In this document: positions 12,370 to 24,700 of the stretch, piece by piece
Numbering within the stretch: the stretch's first letter is position 1
How the letters are laid out: each line of letters opens with the position of its first letter
Assembly: GCA_033961575.1 (NCBI GenBank)
Contig: CM066730.1
Location: 135,993,523 to 136,057,522, forward strand
Source of the DNA: Aselliscus stoliczkanus
Lineage: Eukaryota > Chordata > Mammalia > Chiroptera > Hipposideridae
Length of the DNA: 64,000 nt
Reading direction: 5' to 3'
Notes under the pieces: model-generated
The model's input: only the letters and a program-made list of their open reading frames with translations
Told to the model about the DNA's origin: nothing
Databases searched by the model: none
Translations under genes and position numbers: made by a program

Positions 12370-12796
12370 TTTTTTTTTTTTTTTAAAGATTTTATTGGGG
12401 AATTGGCGGAGGGGAACAGCGTTGGGGAATCAGGGAAGGGGAACAGACAAGTTGCTGTCTTTTTGTTCTTCAGTTTAGTTGCGGAGGATGTGGCTTCACT
12501 GTTGGTATCATCATTGCGCTCTTCCCGGATGAGGCAGATCGGTCGCTGGCCTCTGGATGTCGCTCACCGCGGCTATTGGCAGCTCACGCTGGCTGCGGGC
12601 CACTCACTGTAGCTTATGGCAGCCCACTGCAGCAGGGGCTGCAGCCCACACCATCACTGGGGCTCGCACAGCCCAGCTCCAGGTGGAGCTGTTGTTAGCT
12701 GTAGAGGGCAGTGTCACTGGCCCTCATGTGGGATCCGAACCGGGGCCGCTGGCATCCCAAAACCAGCGCTTAACCAATGCGCCACTCGGCCGGCCC
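12370..12796 (-). mobile_element. Full-length long-form tRNA SINE, minus orientation
   Basis: This is a complete copy from poly(T) to the head ending ACTCGGCCGGCCC. A perfect 12-bp target duplication, TACGTTTAACTT, lies at 12358-12369 and 12797-12808. It is inserted in the old L1. Confidence 0.93.
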
Positions 12797-13448
12797 TACG
12801 TTTAACTTCTTAAGAAACTACCAAACTGTTTTCCAAAGTGCTGTAACATTTCACATTCCCACCAGCAGTGTATGAGGGTTGCAGTTGTATGCTTATCTTT
12901 TTTATTAAAATCATTGTAGTGGATGCACAGTAGTTCTAATTTGCACTTCCCTAATGATTAATGATGTTGAGCATTTGCATGTGTTTATAATCCATTTATA
13001 GGTCTTTTTTGGTAAAATGTCAGTTTTCAAGTTTTGCCCATTTTTAAACATTGGGTTGCTTGTTTTCTTATTACTGAGCTGTAAGATGAAATGCTTTTTT
13101 TCTTCCTAACAAACATATTTTGTTATATAAAACACAAGTGGATTAAATGAAGTTGGAAATAGAAGTTTTTTCTCAAATGCTTCTGCACTTTTTTCAATAA
13201 AACACATTACGGATTCTGCCAAGTTCAGTTTTGGCCTTTGAATTTGACTAGACTCTGCTATTTGGCTTTGTCCTCTGGAAGGCCAAAGATCTGAGAGACA
13301 CTTGAAAATCATTCAGGTACCTCTGAACCAGTGCAGGATTAATGATCCTGGGACAACATGGATTAATGGTAAAAACAAAACTGTGTAGTAATGGCAATAA
13401 TTCAAACAATGCTGACATCTGGATTTACTGTTACTACCTAGAGAAGAA

Positions 13449-13908
13449 GAATTTATTTTTTTTTTTTAAAGATTTTATTGGGGAATTGGGGGAGGGGAAC
13501 AGCACTGGGGAATCGGGGAAGGGGAAGAGACAAGTTGCTGTCTTTTTTGTTCTTCAGTCTAGTTGCGGAGGACGTTGCTTCACTGGTCCATGTTGGTATC
13601 ATCATTGCGTTCTTCCCGGATGAGGCAGATCAGTCGCCGGCTTCTGGATGGTTGCTCACCGTGGCTATTGGCAGCTCATGCTGGCTGCCAGCCACTCACA
13701 CTTATGCCGGCCACTCTCTGTAGCCTATGGCAGCCCACTGCAGCAGTGGCTGCAGCCTACACCGTCGCCGGGGCTCGCACAGCCCAGTTCCAGGTGGAGC
13801 TGTTGTTAGCTGTAGAGGGCAGTGTCACTGGCCCTCATATGTGGGATCTGAACCGGGGCCGCTGGCTTCCGAAGCCAGCGCTTAACCACCGCGCCACTCG
13901 GCCGGCCC
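13449..13908 (-). mobile_element. Full-length long-form tRNA SINE, minus orientation
   Basis: This complete copy is flanked by TAGAGAAGAA at 13439-13448 and 13909-13918. It includes an extra short module (CTCACACTTATGCCGGCC) in the middle compared with the copy at 12370. Confidence 0.92.
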
Positions 13909-14576
13909 TAGAGAAGAATTCTTAATGTAACGTGGAGTGAAAGATTTCTTTAGGTGACTGATACGTTGAAATTCTATCAGTTAACTGAAGCATAAATGTT
14001 ATTTATTATTACAAGAGTAAAATACTACAAATGATTAAAGATGAGGATACAAGCTGATGATTCTTTTGTATTAAATTCTTTTTAAGTTTAATAGAAAAAT
14101 ATATTGATAGTTAACATGAATATTAAGAGAATTAACTCTACAAAGAACATTATAACCTTGTGCATGAACAAATTTTCATAAATATTTAAATACAATGCAG
14201 AATAATAGCGATTAAGTTACATTATAAACTTTGTAGGACTGTTTGACAAATTAGCATTTAGCAAAGTAATCTTAAAAAGCTATATTTTTAGTTTTAAAAT
14301 TCTATTTAGGCCATGAATTTTTCTCCAAAAATTCTCCTGTGTATTCTTCCTACATTGGGAGGAATGAACAAGCCCTCAATTGTCAACCAAAAAACACTGA
14401 AATTCCATGGGAAGGAAAAATTACAAAATCATATACAAATACTTCCATGATAACTCCACCTTTGGTCCAGAGAAAATAAAGAATAGGAAGAGGAAAAAGT
14501 AAGAGAGGAAAACAAAGTACATCAAAATATCTTTCTCTTCTAGTGATGGCAACTGAAAGTGAAAGTGTAATAGTAG

Positions 14577-14996
14577 AGGGCCGGCCGAGTGGCGCATTGG
14601 TTAAGCGCTGGTTTTGGGATGCCAGCGGCCCCGGTTCGGATCCCGCATGAGGGCCAGTGACACTGCCCTCTACAGCTAACAACAGCTCCATCTGGAGCTG
14701 GGCTGTGCGAGCCCCGGTGATGGTGTGGGCTGCAGCCCCTGCTGCAGTGGGCTGCCATAGGCTACAGTGAGTAGCCTGCAGCCAGCTGGCAGCCAAGCAT
14801 GAGCTGCCAATAGCCGCGGTGAGCGACATCCAGAGGCCAGCGACCGACCTGCCTCATCCGGGAAGAGCGCAATGACGATACCAACAGTGAAGCAACATCC
14901 TCCGCAACTAAACTGAAGAACAAGAAGACGGCAACTTGTCTGTTCCCCTTCCCCGATTCCCCAACGCTGTTCCCCTCCACCAATACCTCAATAAAA

Positions 14997-15032
<36 letters not shown>
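14577..15032 (+). mobile_element. Full-length long-form tRNA SINE, plus orientation
   Basis: It begins AGGGCCGGCCGAGTGGCGCA with tRNA-like A-box and B-box regions (GGTTCGGATCCC for the B box) and ends AATAAAATCTTT plus a 29-base A tract. A 16-bp target duplication starting GAAAGTGTAATAGTAG lies at 14561-14576 and 15033-15048. Confidence 0.95.
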
Positions 15033-15034
<2 letters not shown>

Positions 15035-15238
15035 AAGTGTAATAGTAGGGTGTTAATGTATTGTTCCTAGACAATTATGTTAAATGTCAAAAAAAAGACA
15101 GCTAAAAATTTTAAAAATTAAATAATAATAATTTTTATATAAAATTTCAATACATACTTATGCTAGAATTTCTTTCTATAATGGCAATGAATATTTGGCA
15201 AACTTGAGAATTTTGTATGACTTAAGAATAATAAAGAG

Positions 15239-15661
15239 GGCCAGCCGAGTGGCGCATTGGTTAAGCGCTGGTTTTGGGATGCCAGCGGCCCCGGTTCGGA
15301 TCCCACATGAGGGCCAGTGACACTGCCCTCTACAGCTAACAACAGCTCCACCTGGAGCTGGGCTGTGCGAGCCCCTGTGATGGTGTGGGCTGCAGCCCCT
15401 GCTGCAGTGGGCTGCCATAGGCTACAGTGAGTGGCCCGCAGCCAGCGTGAGCGGCTGGCAGCCAGAGTGAGCTGCCAATAGCCGCGGTGAGCGACATCCA
15501 GAGGCCAGCGACCGATCTGCCTCATCTGGGAAGAGTGCAATGACGATACCAATAGTGAAGCAACATCCTCCGCAACTGAACTGAAGAACAAGAAGACGGC
15601 AACTTGTCTGTTCCCCTTCCCCGATTCCCCAACGCTGTTCCCCTCCACCAATTCCCCAATA

Positions 15662-15694
<33 letters not shown>
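15239..15694 (+). mobile_element. Full-length long-form tRNA SINE, plus orientation
   Basis: The head GGGCCAGCCGAGTGGCGCAT, middle modules and AATAAAATCTT-poly(A) are intact. A perfect 15-bp duplication, AAGAATAATAAAGAG, flanks it at 15224-15238 and 15695-15709. It is very similar to the copy 200 bp upstream but has an extra GTGAGCGGCTGGCAGCC module, so it is a separate insertion. Confidence 0.95.
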
Positions 15695-15697
<3 letters not shown>

Positions 15698-15769
15698 AAT
15701 AATAAAGAGTAGTAGCTAACATTTCAGGAGTACTTCCTATGTGTCAACTTTCTATATAAGCATGTTCTA

Positions 15770-15880
15770 TCTCTTCTCATGTCTCACAACCACCCAGTGA
15801 AAGGAGCACTATTATTATCCCCATCTTACAAATAAGGAAACTAAAGGAAAAGAGATGCAACTTTTTACAGGAAATGGCTA
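15770..15880 (-). mobile_element. MIR SINE relic, minus orientation
   Basis: CTCATGTCTCACAACCACCC, ATTATTATCCCCATCTTACAAATAAGGAAACTAAAGG matches the reverse of the MIR 3' core. Borders are approximate. Confidence 0.65.
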
Positions 15881-15929
15881 GAAGTGCTTAGAGATTAAGT
15901 GATTTAATTAAGGCTGTATAACATATAAT

Positions 15930-16300
15930 ATATATCATTATAATTGTCGTTAGTAAAAAATGCTGCAGTAAACATCTTTGTAGGTATATATACATTTACA
16001 TACACCTGTATTCACACAGGCAATGAATTCCTTAGGCTATGTCACTGGAAGTTGAATTATTCAGTCAAAGAATATGCACATTAATTTTTTTATATATGCA
16101 GCCAGAAGGGTCTACAGAAAGAGGTACATGAATTTGTATTCCCACCAACAGTATATAAGAATTTCTATCTTTCTACAACCTTTCCAACAATGAGAAATAT
16201 TAATTTTTAAAATCTTAAGTAATCTAACAGGCCAAAAAAATCTGATGTTTTATTAATTCACATTTCTCTCATTACTAGTGAGACTGAACAGACTTTCCAT
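15930..16300 (-). mobile_element. Old L1 fragment, minus orientation
   Basis: AATGCTGCAGTAAACATCTTTG, GTGTCACTGGAAGTTGAATTATT-like text and TTCCCACCAACAGTATATAAG are the reversed end of L1 ORF2. It is strongly diverged. Confidence 0.6.
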
Positions 16301-16879
16301 ACTTGTTGCCCTAATCTCTTTCTTTGGTTTGGTCTTTGCTTGCCTTTCTATTGCCTTTTCTATTGTTCTATTGTAAGTTTCATCTGATGACTTAGTATGT
16401 ATTTATGTCTGCATATACACACAGCCTTTAATTATTATATAAGCAAATTTATGATGCTTTTTCTTTATAGTGTTAGTTTAATTATATGAAAGGCCTTTCC
16501 CTGTACCAAATTTATACTTTTAATAATTTTATTTAGACTTTTTACAGTATTTCTATGGCTTCAGTTTTTAGAAGTAAATGATTCTTTTGGAGTTAATGTG
16601 TAATTTTGGTAAGAGGTGGAGAGCCCTACATTTTCTCCCCAAAGGATTATATATCCCACCATTTATTGAATAATCTATCCAGTTTCTACTATTTCAAAAA
16701 AAAACATTTTTTTGTGTGAGTGTTTAAAATCTAAATGGATGCCTGGGTCTCTTTCTAGACCATTATTTTTAATGCAAATACTAAACTGATTTAATTCCTG
16801 CAGTTTTAAATAATGTTTCTAATCAAAAGTGCTACTGGTACTCTGGGTAGAGTAATTCTTCATTGTATGGGACTATCCC

Positions 16880-17090
16880 ATATAATGCAGTGCCCCAGGC
16901 ACCCCAGTTAATAAATGATAATAGAATCCCCCATCCATTTAGACCAGGAGACAATTGGCAATACATGGAGATATTTTTGGTTTTTGCAACTGGGGTGGGA
17001 AAGAGTGCTACTGGAACCCAGTGGGTAGAGGCCAGGGATGCTATTAAATATTTTTCAACACAAAGGACAACCCCCACAACAAAGAATTAA
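16880..17090 (+). mobile_element. DNA transposon relic (hAT-like MER family)
   Basis: GGAGACAATTGGCAATACATGGAGATATTTTTGG, CAACTGGGGTGGGAAAGAGTGCTACTGG, AGTGGGTAGAGGCCAGGGATGCTATTAAATA is a common ancient hAT-derived motif set, seen again at about 54720-54880. The exact family is uncertain. The open frames on both strands here are not genes. Confidence 0.55.
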
Positions 17091-17581
17091 TTATCTGGGG
17101 AAAATGGTAATAATGCCAAGGTTTAAAAAAAGCTGATTAAGACACTCCTACTCATTTCTAATAGCTCCAGATTGAGTCTGACAACCTCCAGTTTAGAATA
17201 TATAGAGATACTAGGGGACACTGTCCAAAACTGTCAAGCATTTCATTTCAAAATCATTTTCCAAAGAAATTTTTGTATTTCAAAAAAAAGGCTACATACA
17301 TTTAGGATTTGGATTCAAATGACCTTAAACTTATAGACCAATTTAGAAATAATTAAAATCTATGATATACTTAGTATTCCAATCAAGAAAATAATGTATC
17401 TCTATCTCTATTCCCCCACCTCAAATCTTTAATAAACTTCCATAGTTTTCTTTAAAAAATAAAGTATAGGGGTTGTTAACCTGTGATCCATGAATTCTTT
17501 TTTTTTTATTTTTATGAATTCTTAAATGGGCTTTAGGACTTCCACTAAATAGGCAAAATGATGCCTATTTAAAATGGTGTG

Positions 17582-17687
17582 GGCCGGCCGAGTGGCGCGG
17601 CGGTTAAGCGCTGGCTTCGGAAGCCAGCGGCCCCAGTTCAGTCCCACATGTGAGGGCCAGTGACACTGCCCTCAAAAAAAAAAAAAA
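17582..17687 (+). mobile_element. Short-form tRNA SINE, plus orientation
   Basis: GGCCGGCCGAGTGGCGCGGC through CACTGCCCTC followed directly by an A tract. Flanks ATGGTGTG and ATGTTGTG look like an imperfect target duplication. A (GT)n stretch follows at about 17692-17720. Confidence 0.88.
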
Positions 17688-19344
17688 ATGTTGTGTGTGC
17701 ATGTGCGTGTGTGTGTCCGTGCATGTTCATGCACATGAATAACAATGCTTTTGTATATCTGCATACATTTTTCTGGGGAGTGGGTTTATAGCTTTCATCA
17801 CATTGCCAGAGTAATGCCTTAAACACTTATAGATCATTGCCTGAGTTTTACATTACTAATTGTATTATCTCTAGATATTTTGTAATTTTTCTATTATTGC
17901 TATTAGTAAATTGTTGTCATATCTTCCAAGTAAATATTACTGATTAAAAGATTTTTCATATGTGCAATTCATTGATAGCCTTACTTATTATTGACAAAGG
18001 TTTGAATTTTTGAGATTAACAATTGTACCATCTGTAAATAATTTTTTCTCTTCCTTTCTGTTTTTTTTTTTTTTTTTTCTTTTGGGAGGTAGTGGGATGA
18101 GCTTAATGCCTTGCTAAATTCTTGAGGAGAGCGGAACTTAAAGGTTTAGTGGGAAAGCTAGATAGCACTTAACAGGATGTAATTATTTATGTAATTACAT
18201 TTGTATATGTGTGTGTGTGTGCATGTATGTGCATCCATAGTTAGTTATTAAGTAAAATATATGTTACTATGGAACACATGATGATTACATATGCCAGCTG
18301 TTTGTATGTCTGTTTCCTTCTTATCATTAGGTCTTATCTTGGCCTTTCTTAGCCATTCTACTTAATGTTGCATCCTTGTTTCATTTTAGTTATTTATACT
18401 ATTAATCAATATTTAAACTATCTTATTGCTTTTAATCTTTCTCCCCCTCTATAATATCAGGTAATGAGAGATCTTGTCTCCTGCTGTGTTTCCAAAACAC
18501 AGACCAGTGTCTACTCATCTATAATATCCACTCAACAAACATTTCTTGGCAGGATTAACTTAATAAGTAAGTACCTTACTAAAGCTCACCTAAGTTAGTT
18601 TTAACTACATTTCAACATCATGTTTATCTCATCCCTATAATTTCTCTGATATAATCATCACTTCCTGGTGGGCCTAATGCTTGGATTCCAGCCATCCACT
18701 TCATAGTCCTAGACCACAGGAAAGTTATTTAATCAGATTTTAACCATTGTAAAAAGAAATTTCAGATAAAACAGAGAACCAATTTACTTTTGGTTTTGGA
18801 AGGATGAACAGAATACTCATTTAATAAAAGTTAAGGATCAAAGAAAAAGTCATATGATTCATTACAAAAAAATACAGGGAAGCTGGAATCTTTAGGCTCA
18901 CCTACATTTAACGTGTGACCCATCTGATACCCCATATATAGATCAATGGGGAACAGTTATCAGTAAATTCAATAGGAAGTGAAATGGGAAATGAAATGTA
19001 CACTGGGAAGGAAAAAATTGAGGAGCAAAATGAAGGGCAAAGTCATATTCACAGCCCAAATAGGTTTGCTGGAAAAATCTGTGAAACGTTATAATTAGAT
19101 AAATTAGACATTAGAAGTCTTTTTGTGCATTGGTGTAAATCAGTGCCCTCCCTCAACCCCACTACAGCCGTGAGTGAGTCCATGCAGATGTGTGAATGAA
19201 TATACATGTACACATGATCTTGGAAGTTTGGGGTGGGTGCTGCTGCTCTGTCTATCTGATGGCATCAAAGTAATATTCACTAGATAACCCCAATCCCTTT
19301 GAACCTACTTCTGCCATCATAATGGGTTTTTAAGTAATGGGAAA

Positions 19345-19470
19345 TATGGATGATAGCACAGAATCTGGAGTCAAAGTGCCAGGATTTAAACTCCATTTCC
19401 ACTGTTTATTAGCTGTGTAAGTTTGGGAATATTCCTTAAATTCTCTTAACCTTGGTTTCTTTATCTGTAT
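19345..19470 (+). mobile_element. MIR SINE relic, plus orientation
   Basis: AGAATCTGGAGTCAAAGTGCC, TATTAGCTGTGTAAGTTTGGG and TTCTTTATCTGTATAATTAGAG follow the MIR consensus order. Confidence 0.7.
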
Positions 19471-19569
19471 AATTAGAGACCTCACAATGTGAGTAAGTTG
19501 ACTGAGTTAATAGTGTATGTGAAGGCCTGACCCTGGAAACCAGAGTGTTTACCAGGTATCCTTATACTA

Positions 19570-19760
19570 AGCTTTTACATGTTTTTCTCTTCTAATTCTC
19601 ACAATAATCCTATGAGGCAGGTTATAATCAGACATCCATTCACCCATTATAGATAAGTAAGTGTGATCCAGGAAGAAGTTAAATAACTGATCCATGAATT
19701 CAGAACTAAGTAGCAGAGCCAGGCTTAGAGCATCAGTTTAGTCATATGCCTACACCAGGT
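19570..19760 (-). mobile_element. MIR SINE relic, minus orientation
   Basis: TCTAATTCTCACAATAATCCTATGAGGCAGG, AACTGATCCATGAATTCAGAACTAAGTAGCAGAGCCAGG matches the reversed MIR core. It is close to the plus-oriented MIR but is a separate element. Confidence 0.65.
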
Positions 19761-20563
19761 TTCCTAACAATAAGCATAGATTGGCATTCTAGCATCCCAG
19801 AAATAATGCAGAATCAACAAGCTATCTCCACTCTGCTGCAGCTGTCATAATATCTGTATCCAAACAAGGGATTATATACATGTGTGCACACACATATCAA
19901 TCGTGTCCATCAGATGTTGTTCTCCAAGAGAGGCTGAAAACCAAAGCCTACAGCACATTTATCAAAATTTGTTTCCATGCCTTTGTATATTCTCCCTTCC
20001 AGACTAATGACCCCACCAAAAAAATAAAGGGGAGCTATGTTTTATTCATTTCATACCAGACTCACTTAACACAGTTAGTGAAAAGCAGGTGTCTTTCCAC
20101 AAAGATTTGTTAAATAAATAAAAAAAGTAATAATGCATAAGGAAGGTCTCTGTAAAAATCACAAAGTACAAACCAAGCTTTTATAAAGTCAACTAAATTA
20201 TTATAAACTTACATTTATATTTTTGTTTATATATTTATTATTGTATTTAGAAAAATATAAAGTTATAAAGCCAACTTAATAATAATTATTAACAATAATG
20301 AGAGCTATAATATGTGTTGAAGATTCACTATGTGGCAGGCTAAAAGGCCTTATCAACTTATTTTAATCCTCATCACAACTGATTTTCATAGAAGAGAGCA
20401 TGTTTCAAATCACACATTAGGAAATGCAACTCTTTCAATTTCTGTATCAAACTACTTTTCTGTATATAAAAATCTTTTTTTAAAGAAAACTATACGTTGT
20501 TTATATACATGTGTTTCACAAATCAAATTACCACCCGTTTAAATATATAATCCTGTGGGTTTT

Positions 20564-21026
20564 TGTGCCAGTCGCAGCACATTGGTTAAGAGCTGGCTTG
20601 GGACTCCAGAAGCCCAGGTTCAGATCCCACATGAGAGCCAATGACATTGCCCTCTACAGCTAAGATGGTGAACAACAGGTCCACATGGAGCTGGGCTGCT
20701 GTGAGTCCCCGGGAATGGCATAGCTGCAGTTCCTGCTGCAGTGGGCTGCCACAGGCTACAGTGAGTGGCCTGCAGCCAGCGTGAGCGCTGGCAGCCAGTG
20801 TGAGCTGCCAAGAGCCGCTGTGAGCGGTCGTCCAGAGGCCGGTGACTAATCTGCCTCATCCGGGAAGAGCACAATGATAATACCAATGTGGGCCAGTGAA
20901 GCAACATCCTCCACAACTAGACTGAAGAACAAAAGGACAGCAACTTCTCTATTCCCCTTCCCCGGTTCCCCAGCACTGTTCCCCTCTCCCAGTTCAACAA
21001 TAAAATCTTAAAAAAAAAAAAAAAAA
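20564..21026 (+). mobile_element. Full-length long-form tRNA SINE, older copy, plus orientation
   Basis: The head is diverged (TGCCAGTCGCAGCACATTGG) but the middle modules and AATAAAATCTT-poly(A) tail are clear. A 15-bp target duplication, AATCCTGTGGGTTTT, lies at 20549-20563 and 21027-21041. Confidence 0.93.
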
Positions 21027-21656
21027 AATCCTGTGGGTTTTAGTATGTTCACAAATTGTATAACCACCTTTGCAATCTAACTTTAGAACATTTTCATCAT
21101 ACCCAAAAGAAATTCCATACATACAATCAGATCTAACTACAAATACTTTACATGCATGATATAAATGCAAATTCTTTTAAATAAAGCCTCCATTAAATAT
21201 ATGTATGAAGTATATTTGAGACAGCTAATGCAAAAGAAAATTATGAAAGGAATTTTAAAGGAGGAAATATGACTTGGTAGGGCTTCTGTAATTTTGCATT
21301 AGCAACATCACCATCTATTTGAGTAGGGTAAGTAATTAAGAGCTGACATCTTATTCAGATTATTATGGGTCAAAGTGCAATTTTAAGGACTTCTTAGCAT
21401 TTCTGCTAAGGGTGAAATGCGGATCAAATAACGTACAGCCCAGCTGTCTTTGATAGTCAACCTAATATTATATTAGTGTCAAGGAGAGAACCTTAGGAAA
21501 ATATAGTCACAATAGATAAGGATATGTAAATTTTCTCTTTTAGCATCATAGATTCATGCACATTTTCTAAGAACTCAGAGCATTGTATTTGATAATTTAT
21601 AACAATCATTAATCACAAATTCTGCATCCATTGCAAATAATGTAAAAGGAACTCAC

Positions 21657-21753
21657 GATTGGTAAATGCATAGTCTTCATTTTCATCACTGTCCTCAGAT
21701 GGAGCTTTATAAGGAGGTGGCAGTTTCATGGGAGGCGGAGCAGTTCCTTGCCT
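21657..21753 (-). CDS. PATJ: PATJ internal exon: proline-rich and acidic linker before PDZ7
   Basis: The acceptor is TTGCATCTTCAG and the donor is ATC|GTGAGT. Thirty-two codons plus one base read [20 protein letters not shown], then [12 protein letters not shown] and C. A PPP-KLPPPYK proline run, which resembles SH3 or WW ligand motifs, is followed by a run of Ser/Asp/Glu that could be phosphorylated by an acidophilic kinase; both roles are inferred. The exon ends in phase 1. The next coding exon, expected to start PDZ7 with an IRQRYADLPGELH-like sequence, is not found below this point, so the following intron is at least 21.6 kb. The terminal C would give a Gln or His codon where human, as I recall, has Lys. 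Confidence 0.94.
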
Positions 21754-24700
21754 CTGAAGATGCAAAATTTGAGAGAACGGTTAATTGCCTTTGCACAATC
21801 CTCTTCCTCAATGACAAAGAGGATAAAAGGATAATCTAAATATTTTAACTATATCCAACTTCAGTCATATCACAAGGATTGTAAAACTTGCAACTTATTT
21901 TCTTATGTTTATGTTATTATGTACAAGTGACTCTGTGATATAAACACACCAATACAGAAAAACAGGAATTCAAAAGCACAGCTTTTAAGGTTATTGATCT
22001 ACATGCATTCCTTTCCCCAGTTAGAAAGCCAGTATGTATTTTCTTTACACCATTAAAGCTTAATTTTCTTTGTTATTAACCAAGTTATTCAAATGAAAGA
22101 CATCTCAAAATTAAATCTAAATGTAAAAACTATCCACTGTATTAATTCTACAATTATCTAAACTTTTTATTCAATTGTAGAAGATAGAGATTTCATTCTT
22201 AAAAACATACTTAAAATGAAATACCAAGATTTTCTAACTGAAAAGGTATTCATCAATAATTTGAAGTTAACACATTTTAAAGGTTTAAAAAACAAGGAAA
22301 TCTTTATGATGAATATGTTTTGTATTTCTATATAAGTATTCTTTAAATTTACACACTAAATGATACAATCCACCAATATTTGTTTCAAATAATTAAAGCA
22401 GAACAAAACTCTATGGTCAGATTACCTTCACAGAATGTAGACATTTTCTTGAATGCCGCCAGAAATAAAACATGCCAAACTTTACGGAGGTCCAAGTGCT
22501 AAACAGTATATACCCAATATACCCGATATACCCAAACACTCTACAAATTGCAAAACAATTGGATTAAGATTTGTTTTGCTACAGGAAGTCAACAAAGTAT
22601 GTTTAATTATGATTTATATGACAAATCACTAATGGAAGGATACACTTCAGCAAATGGACAATGACTGGGCCATTACAGAAAGCAGGCATGTAATACATTC
22701 CTCCAAAATGGAAAACACTATTTAGGATCCACTAAGGAAAACACATACCCAAATTTATTTAAGATAGTGTCTAACCAAAGCAGTGCTTTATATATACATA
22801 GAAAATTTTTAAAAATTGATAAAACTCAAGAATGATGAAGGAAGAGAAGATACCAAATATGAAATGCTTATTAGGCAACAAAAGAATACAGAAATGTGAT
22901 CACAGTGTCTCTTTGTCTCTTTAATTCTTGCTTGAAAAAAGTTAGAAGTGAGTTAAGCGAAGAGTATAAAAGGTAAATGAATTCTCTTTAGTAAACCTGT
23001 TCCTCAGAACTAGGTTATTCTAGGTAAAAAAAACTATTCAGAACAAGGGCAGCCAGCTTTTAGTATAATATTAAGAGACATGAATTCTTCAATAGCATGT
23101 TTTTTTATATTGAAGAGGAAATTGTTTATACAACTGATTTATTTAATGAACTCTACAAACTCTCTCGAGAAGAATATTGAATAAGCATGTCTTGGTCTCC
23201 TTATAGTTCGAATGCGAGTTGCCAAATACTATACCTACGGCATCTTTCAGCACATGTAAGAAGGGTGTGTAGCAGGGTCATGCCGTCTGACAAGGAGTGT
23301 ATATGCACAGAGGCCAGGTGAATAGAATCTTCATGAGGACAACACAGACAGTGTAGTATCCTCGGCTCCTCAGGAATAGTGCCTGGTACAATGTACGCCT
23401 TCCTTCAATGTTTGCTAAATGAATAAATAACTGGTTGTCACTCATGCTGTTTAGGTTCCCTGACATACTAAGTTTTAGACAAATGACAAGGATGTAAATG
23501 GTTCCTGTCCAATAGTATTGCATATTAATTTTGTCTGGTAGAGTTGCAAATTATTTTAGTCCTGTAGAAAGGATAACTCCAAGGGTTACACAGTTCTATT
23601 GCCCTGTAAGACGTTAATCAGTTTTGAATCTTACTTAAGCATTCTTTCTTTCAACAACTATAAATACTTCACTCTCTCCAATTCTCTCTGAACCAGGCTA
23701 ACCATCTTGTTAGTCCCCTAATGAGTTCAATAAATGCCTGTCTCCTGCACATTTTGCATAATTTGATAGGTCATATTTTTATTTTTTTCTTAAATTATAC
23801 TTTGTCAGTGTTGGAGGCCCCACTGAAACGTTCTAGTAGACTCATCTTCCAGAACTAATTAAGTGATGCCTGAGGTATGCAATTCATGAGCTATTTTAAT
23901 CCCATGTACATGTCTTCTTGGCCCCCACAGTAAACCCCTACTGGCAACAGAACTTTGGCACTGTAACTCTGTTTCTCCATTTTTCAATTTCAAATTCTAT
24001 GCTTTTGATTCTTATGCTAAGCCAAGGTTGGTTCTGATTTGCACTTGGGCTATAAATTTCCCATTAGTGGCAGCAATAAATGGAGTTTGTTTTTTATGGT
24101 CTGACAATTTAGTGATATTTCTTGGGATGATGAGGATCTATTTTATTATTATGTATTGGTTATATTGGGATCTATTCTCTATTGGTTGAGAGACAACAGC
24201 AGCGAGTGTGTTTGTTCTCTTTTTGTTTTCTTGTTGTGTCTTCCTGGAGAACATGTCTTGGGGTGCACTAAAAAGAACAGCTTTTGGCATACAGATGAGC
24301 GGGGTTTTGTGTCTACATTTGACCTACGGCTAAACTAGAACAGATGCTGAAATCACTCTATGCATACGAAATTGAGAGAAGCCCTTCCCTCTCACTGTGA
24401 GTGTGAAATCTTTTCCTACATTCAGAGGGTATTAATAAACTAGATGTAAGTCTCCTAAAGAATCTCTGTCTAAATGGTTTATAGAGACTAATAAGCATTT
24501 TAAAAAATCTAATATCCCCAGAGTTTTCCAGAAAACAATGAAACTAAACTTATGTTAGGTATTCCATCCTTTTAACTAAAAACAACAGAAACCCTTTTCA
24601 CAGAAACCACTAATTTGAAAGCATTTTTAAACAATCCAAATTCATAAAATCAAAACGATTTGGTAATTTCAATTTGGAAACAGGTGTACTTTTTCTCTGA

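Larger units (their letters stand above)
11340..13080 (-). mobile_element. Old L1 3' fragment, minus orientation, carrying two SINEs
   Basis: The interrupted sequence includes ATAGTGAATAATGCTGCTATGAAC, TATGCCTAGAAGTAGAATTGCTGGG and CAAACTGTTTTCCAAAGTG, then TTCCCACCAGCAGTGTATGAGG. These are reverse complements of the end of L1 ORF2 and its downstream region. SINEs at 11804-12270 and 12370-12796 split it into three pieces. Confidence 0.8.
1..21656 (-). other. PATJ: PATJ intron before the PDZ7 exon (partial), repeat inventory
   Basis: This is the intron downstream of the exon at 21657-21753. It holds the candidate exons at 5650-5776 and 9294-9351, a truncated SINE (862-1041), an L1 3' end (about 1340-1440), a MIR (about 2500-2690) and a hAT relic (about 2693-2925). 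It also holds a diverged 100-bp direct repeat (4009 and 4491), an old L1 (11340-13080) carrying two SINEs, three more full-length SINEs to 15694, old L1 (about 15930-16300), a DNA-transposon relic (about 16880-17090), a short SINE (17582-17687) and MIRs (15770-15880, 19345-19470, 19570-19760). A SINE at 20564-21026 closes the series. I see nothing recognisable in about 5900-9200, 9900-10900, 13920-14550 and 17100-17570 beyond AT-rich unique sequence. Confidence 0.85.

Noticed and set aside
14577..14660. tRNA gene from the tRNA-like head with A and B boxes
   Set aside because: The head is part of a dispersed SINE with poly(A) tail and target duplications, and does not fold into an intact tRNA with CCA-ready acceptor stem.
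15163..15651. Longest open frame in the window (162 codons, minus strand), and similar frames at 14383-14829 and 13563-13925
   Set aside because: They are antisense or sense readings of GC-rich SINE copies; the same peptide recurs in each copy and there is no gene context.
16832..17090. Open frames on both strands with GTGAGT-free borders
   Set aside because: The block is a DNA-transposon relic related to 54720-54880.
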